From contig CM055828.1 in the NCBI GenBank assembly GCA_029582265.1, positions 32,547,263 to 32,611,262 of the forward strand: 64,000 nt of DNA, in the 5' to 3' direction. Numbering within the stretch: the stretch's first letter is position 1; every line of letters starts with the position of its first letter. This DNA is from Zoroaster sp. YZ-2022 (taxonomy: Eukaryota > Echinodermata > Asteroidea > Forcipulatida > Zoroasteridae). The translations under genes and the position numbers were made by a program. Positions 61,997 to 64,000 of the stretch are shown piece after piece. Below the pieces are notes generated by a model. That model worked only from the letters and a program-made list of their open reading frames with translations, did not search any database and was not told the DNA's origin.

Positions 61997-62577
61997 AAGT
62001 ATCGCGTAATCGGTGGGTTGATCCGTTTTTAAAATCAACTTGCTATGTTTAACTCGTTTTAATTTTTCATGCATTTGCATTCTCAACTCGTTCGTGGGTA
62101 TGACGTCATTTTCTCGAAGACAATTTTCGAACGAGTCTCTATCTTTACAATAAAATATACACACCCATTTTAGTTGCTCTCTAAAACTTTTCAATACGCT
62201 ATTATATTTTTGCGAAAGAATCCAACAGCTGTGATCATACATTTATTATTCTCGTCGAATTTTTTATACTGCAATTCTTTACTCGCGCTACAGTCGTCGA
62301 TGATAAACAACGTTTCGTCTCCTTTGAATACGTCACTATAAATTTCTATCGCTTTGTTTAACGAGGTTACACTCAGATCATTAACAAACACTCGTTCGTC
62401 GTTCCAAATCCATTTTCTATTTTGATACGCGAGATTTACCGCGACGGTTGGACATAATACAACTATATATTCAAAATATTTACGATATTCTTTTTGTAAT
62501 AGATTTAAAACAAATTCTGTTTTTCCGCATCCGGTCTGTCCGCAAATTAACGCTGCATGCGGATATTTTGGTAACAT
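61991..62577 (-). pseudogene. Polinton A32-like packaging ATPase
   Basis: Starts MLPKYPHAALICGQTGCGKT with a perfect Walker A. Walker B LFIIDDCSA lies about 90 residues on. The C-terminal motif CKDRDSFENCLREND is in another frame, so a frameshift (and probably a small deletion) lies near 62235. The role in the family is genome packaging into capsids. It follows the capsid-like gene in the same direction, as in other Polintons. Confidence 0.85.
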
Positions 62578-62609
62578 GGTTTTTTAATAATAGTCAAGAT
62601 GTTAATATA

Positions 62610-63850
62610 TCACGGAATCAAATCGACCTTTTTTGATAATGAGTTGCGCGTCCATGATGATAAAAGTGTACAAGTATAATTCCCCGCAGTTTCCGCTTCT
62701 TTATCCATTTGAATGGTAATTCCTTCGGATAAGTTTTGTACCTGTCTTCCGCTTCCATGTATTTTGTTGTCGTCGCCACTTCTCATATCTAAAAACAAAC
62801 CGTATCTATTTAGTAAATAATCGGCTTGTTTCATATTGGATAAATTTAAAGCTTTAGTTACTCGCATGGCGTGTTCTTTTTTCGAATCTCCGAAATATTT
62901 TTGAATTTCTTCCCAGTGTAGAGTTGATTGGGAACTCCTTCGATAGTAATTGAAACTTTATCAATTTTGGGATTATAAAATTTCCACGTTTCTTTTACGT
63001 CGGGCTCTTTGAATAAAAACAATATTCCTTTCATGCTTTTTGCCGGTGTATTTAAATTTATATTCCATGTTGTTTCGCTTTTGTTTAATGCTTGTACACT
63101 CTGTCTCAAGACTATCGTACAATATCTCCACTTCACCCGTATATTGATTTTTAATCGTTTGCACGAGATGCGGCATATTAACGACTTCGTATTCCGCTAA
63201 GAAATTCCGCTTATGACGTATTTAGCATTATCATCTGAGCTTTTAATCACTTTAGAAAATTTATTAATCTTGAGTTCGTAAGTGAGACGATCTCCGATCC
63301 CCGATTGAAAACACGGTTGATGATCGGACAATAACTCAAAATCGAGCGGAATATGATATCTATTTTTTAGAGTATCAGCGATAGCTTTGTCTTCTCCTCC
63401 ATTACCAGCGGGAACGGCATCGCTGGCACCTACTCTTAATTTACGGTACTCACGTTAGGAATTTTGATTCCTTGGTACGCTAGATTTTTTCGCTGATCTT
63501 TTGTCAACCACTCGTCCTTGTAACAATTGAATACGTCCATATCGTCTAAACTAAACACTTCATTTCCCCCCATTTTAATGGATATATATTTTACGATGGC
63601 TCTGCCGATGTTGTTTACAATCGTTCTCGTATCGTCACTCGCAGATTCGAGATTTATATTAAAAGCTTATCTAACCGTATCCGGAACAATCGTTGTTTCC
63701 TAAACTTGGAAAACGAACCGTAAGTAATTGATTTTCGGTGATTGTGCTCGGATTGTTTGTAATGACGACTTTTTGACATATTCCTTTCATACCCATTGGT
63801 TTTCTTAATTTTCTGTAAGGATTTAGTTTGTCTCCGTACGCGTTAATCAT
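62610..63850 (-). pseudogene. Polinton major-capsid (double jelly-roll)-like gene, broken
   Basis: Opens at the ATG at 63848-63850 (MINAYGDKLNPYRKL). It carries family landmarks such as NNIGRAIVK (about 63.62 kb), IADTLKNRYHIPLDFELL (about 63.37 kb), TTWNIN (about 63.07 kb), KFYNPKI (about 62.98 kb) and LHGSGR-type DNKIHGSGRQV (about 62.75 kb). The frame changes near 63.68, 63.45, 63.2, 63.1 and 62.87 kb and the normal C terminus is lost. The match to the major capsid (hexon) protein is from memory of the family; confirm by profile search. Confidence 0.72.
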
Positions 63851-63891
63851 ATTTTATAGTATAGACATTTTATTTTTTAATTTTTTTTTCT

Positions 63892-64000
63892 CTAAATAAT
63901 AAACGAAATAGCATTGATATCAACGATTTTTACGACGATCTTTGGTGCTGTAATAAACGCGGCAGCTTTTTCGGGGGGAAATCTAATAGCTTCTTCTTTG
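63892..64000 (-). CDS. Unidentified Polinton frame, C-terminal part only
   Basis: An open minus-strand frame enters from the window edge and ends at a TAG (complement of 63892-63894). The visible tail is alanine/isoleucine-rich (EKAAAFITAPKIVVKIVDIN). It lies just upstream of the capsid-like gene in the same direction. I do not recognise it. Confidence 0.3.
   Translation of the reverse strand, partial: KEEAIRFPPEKAAAFITAPKIVVKIVDINAISFII

Larger units (their letters stand above)
59690..64000. mobile_element. Decayed Polinton/Maverick (adintovirus-like) element
   Basis: Holds, in order, a DNA polymerase B fragment on +, a tandem repeat, then a packaging-ATPase fragment and a major-capsid-like fragment on -, with another minus-strand frame entering from the right edge. 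This gene set is diagnostic of Polintons. Every long frame is broken, so the copy is dead. Terminal inverted repeats, integrase and protease are not seen. The left boundary (about 59.7 kb) is a guess from the change in base composition. Confidence 0.8.

Overview
The window looks like nuclear DNA of a marine invertebrate deuterostome. Gene structure is eukaryotic, with GT-AG introns of 1 to 7 kb. The two recognisable conserved genes have clear animal orthologues, and the DNA is AT-rich and crowded with short palindromic and tRNA-derived repeats of the kind common in echinoderms. I infer an echinoderm-like host but cannot name the species.

Layout. 0-1.9 kb is a 1.09-kb-spaced direct repeat with a palindromic minisatellite. 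2.2-10.8 kb (+) is a complete JMJD4 gene: six coding exons, 526 residues, and a probable non-coding first exon. It encodes a JmjC lysyl hydroxylase. 13.8-16.0 kb (+) is a small intron-poor gene for a 214-residue leucine-rich-repeat protein. 16-38 kb holds no gene I can support. It contains TTAA-flanked miniature elements, fold-back elements with hammerhead-ribozyme-like cores, and a 2-kb 81-bp satellite. 39.0-55.7 kb (-) holds the last seven exons of a type I TGF-beta-family receptor kinase of the ALK4/5/7 (SMAD2/3) class. 59.7-64 kb is a decayed Polinton/Maverick: protein-primed DNA polymerase fragment on +, packaging ATPase and major-capsid-like remnants on -.

The standout is the receptor. 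The exon that splices in phase into its transmembrane/GS exon does not encode the usual three-finger activin-receptor ectodomain. It encodes a perfectly spaced six-cysteine Kunitz (BPTI) domain on a symmetric phase 1-1 exon. No standard ectodomain exon is visible between it and the membrane exon. The predicted protein would carry a protease-inhibitor-type fold directly outside a SMAD2/3-type receptor kinase. The start of the gene lies beyond the right edge or is hidden behind the Polinton, so a three-finger exon further upstream cannot be excluded.

Most other content is mobile-element debris. Several unrelated families share TTAA target sites (TTAACCAGTTCGCG, TTAACCCTAAC, TTAACCCTCCTAC types). 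Some carry internal 87- or 88-bp tandem arrays, and several are nested in one another inside JMJD4 and receptor introns.
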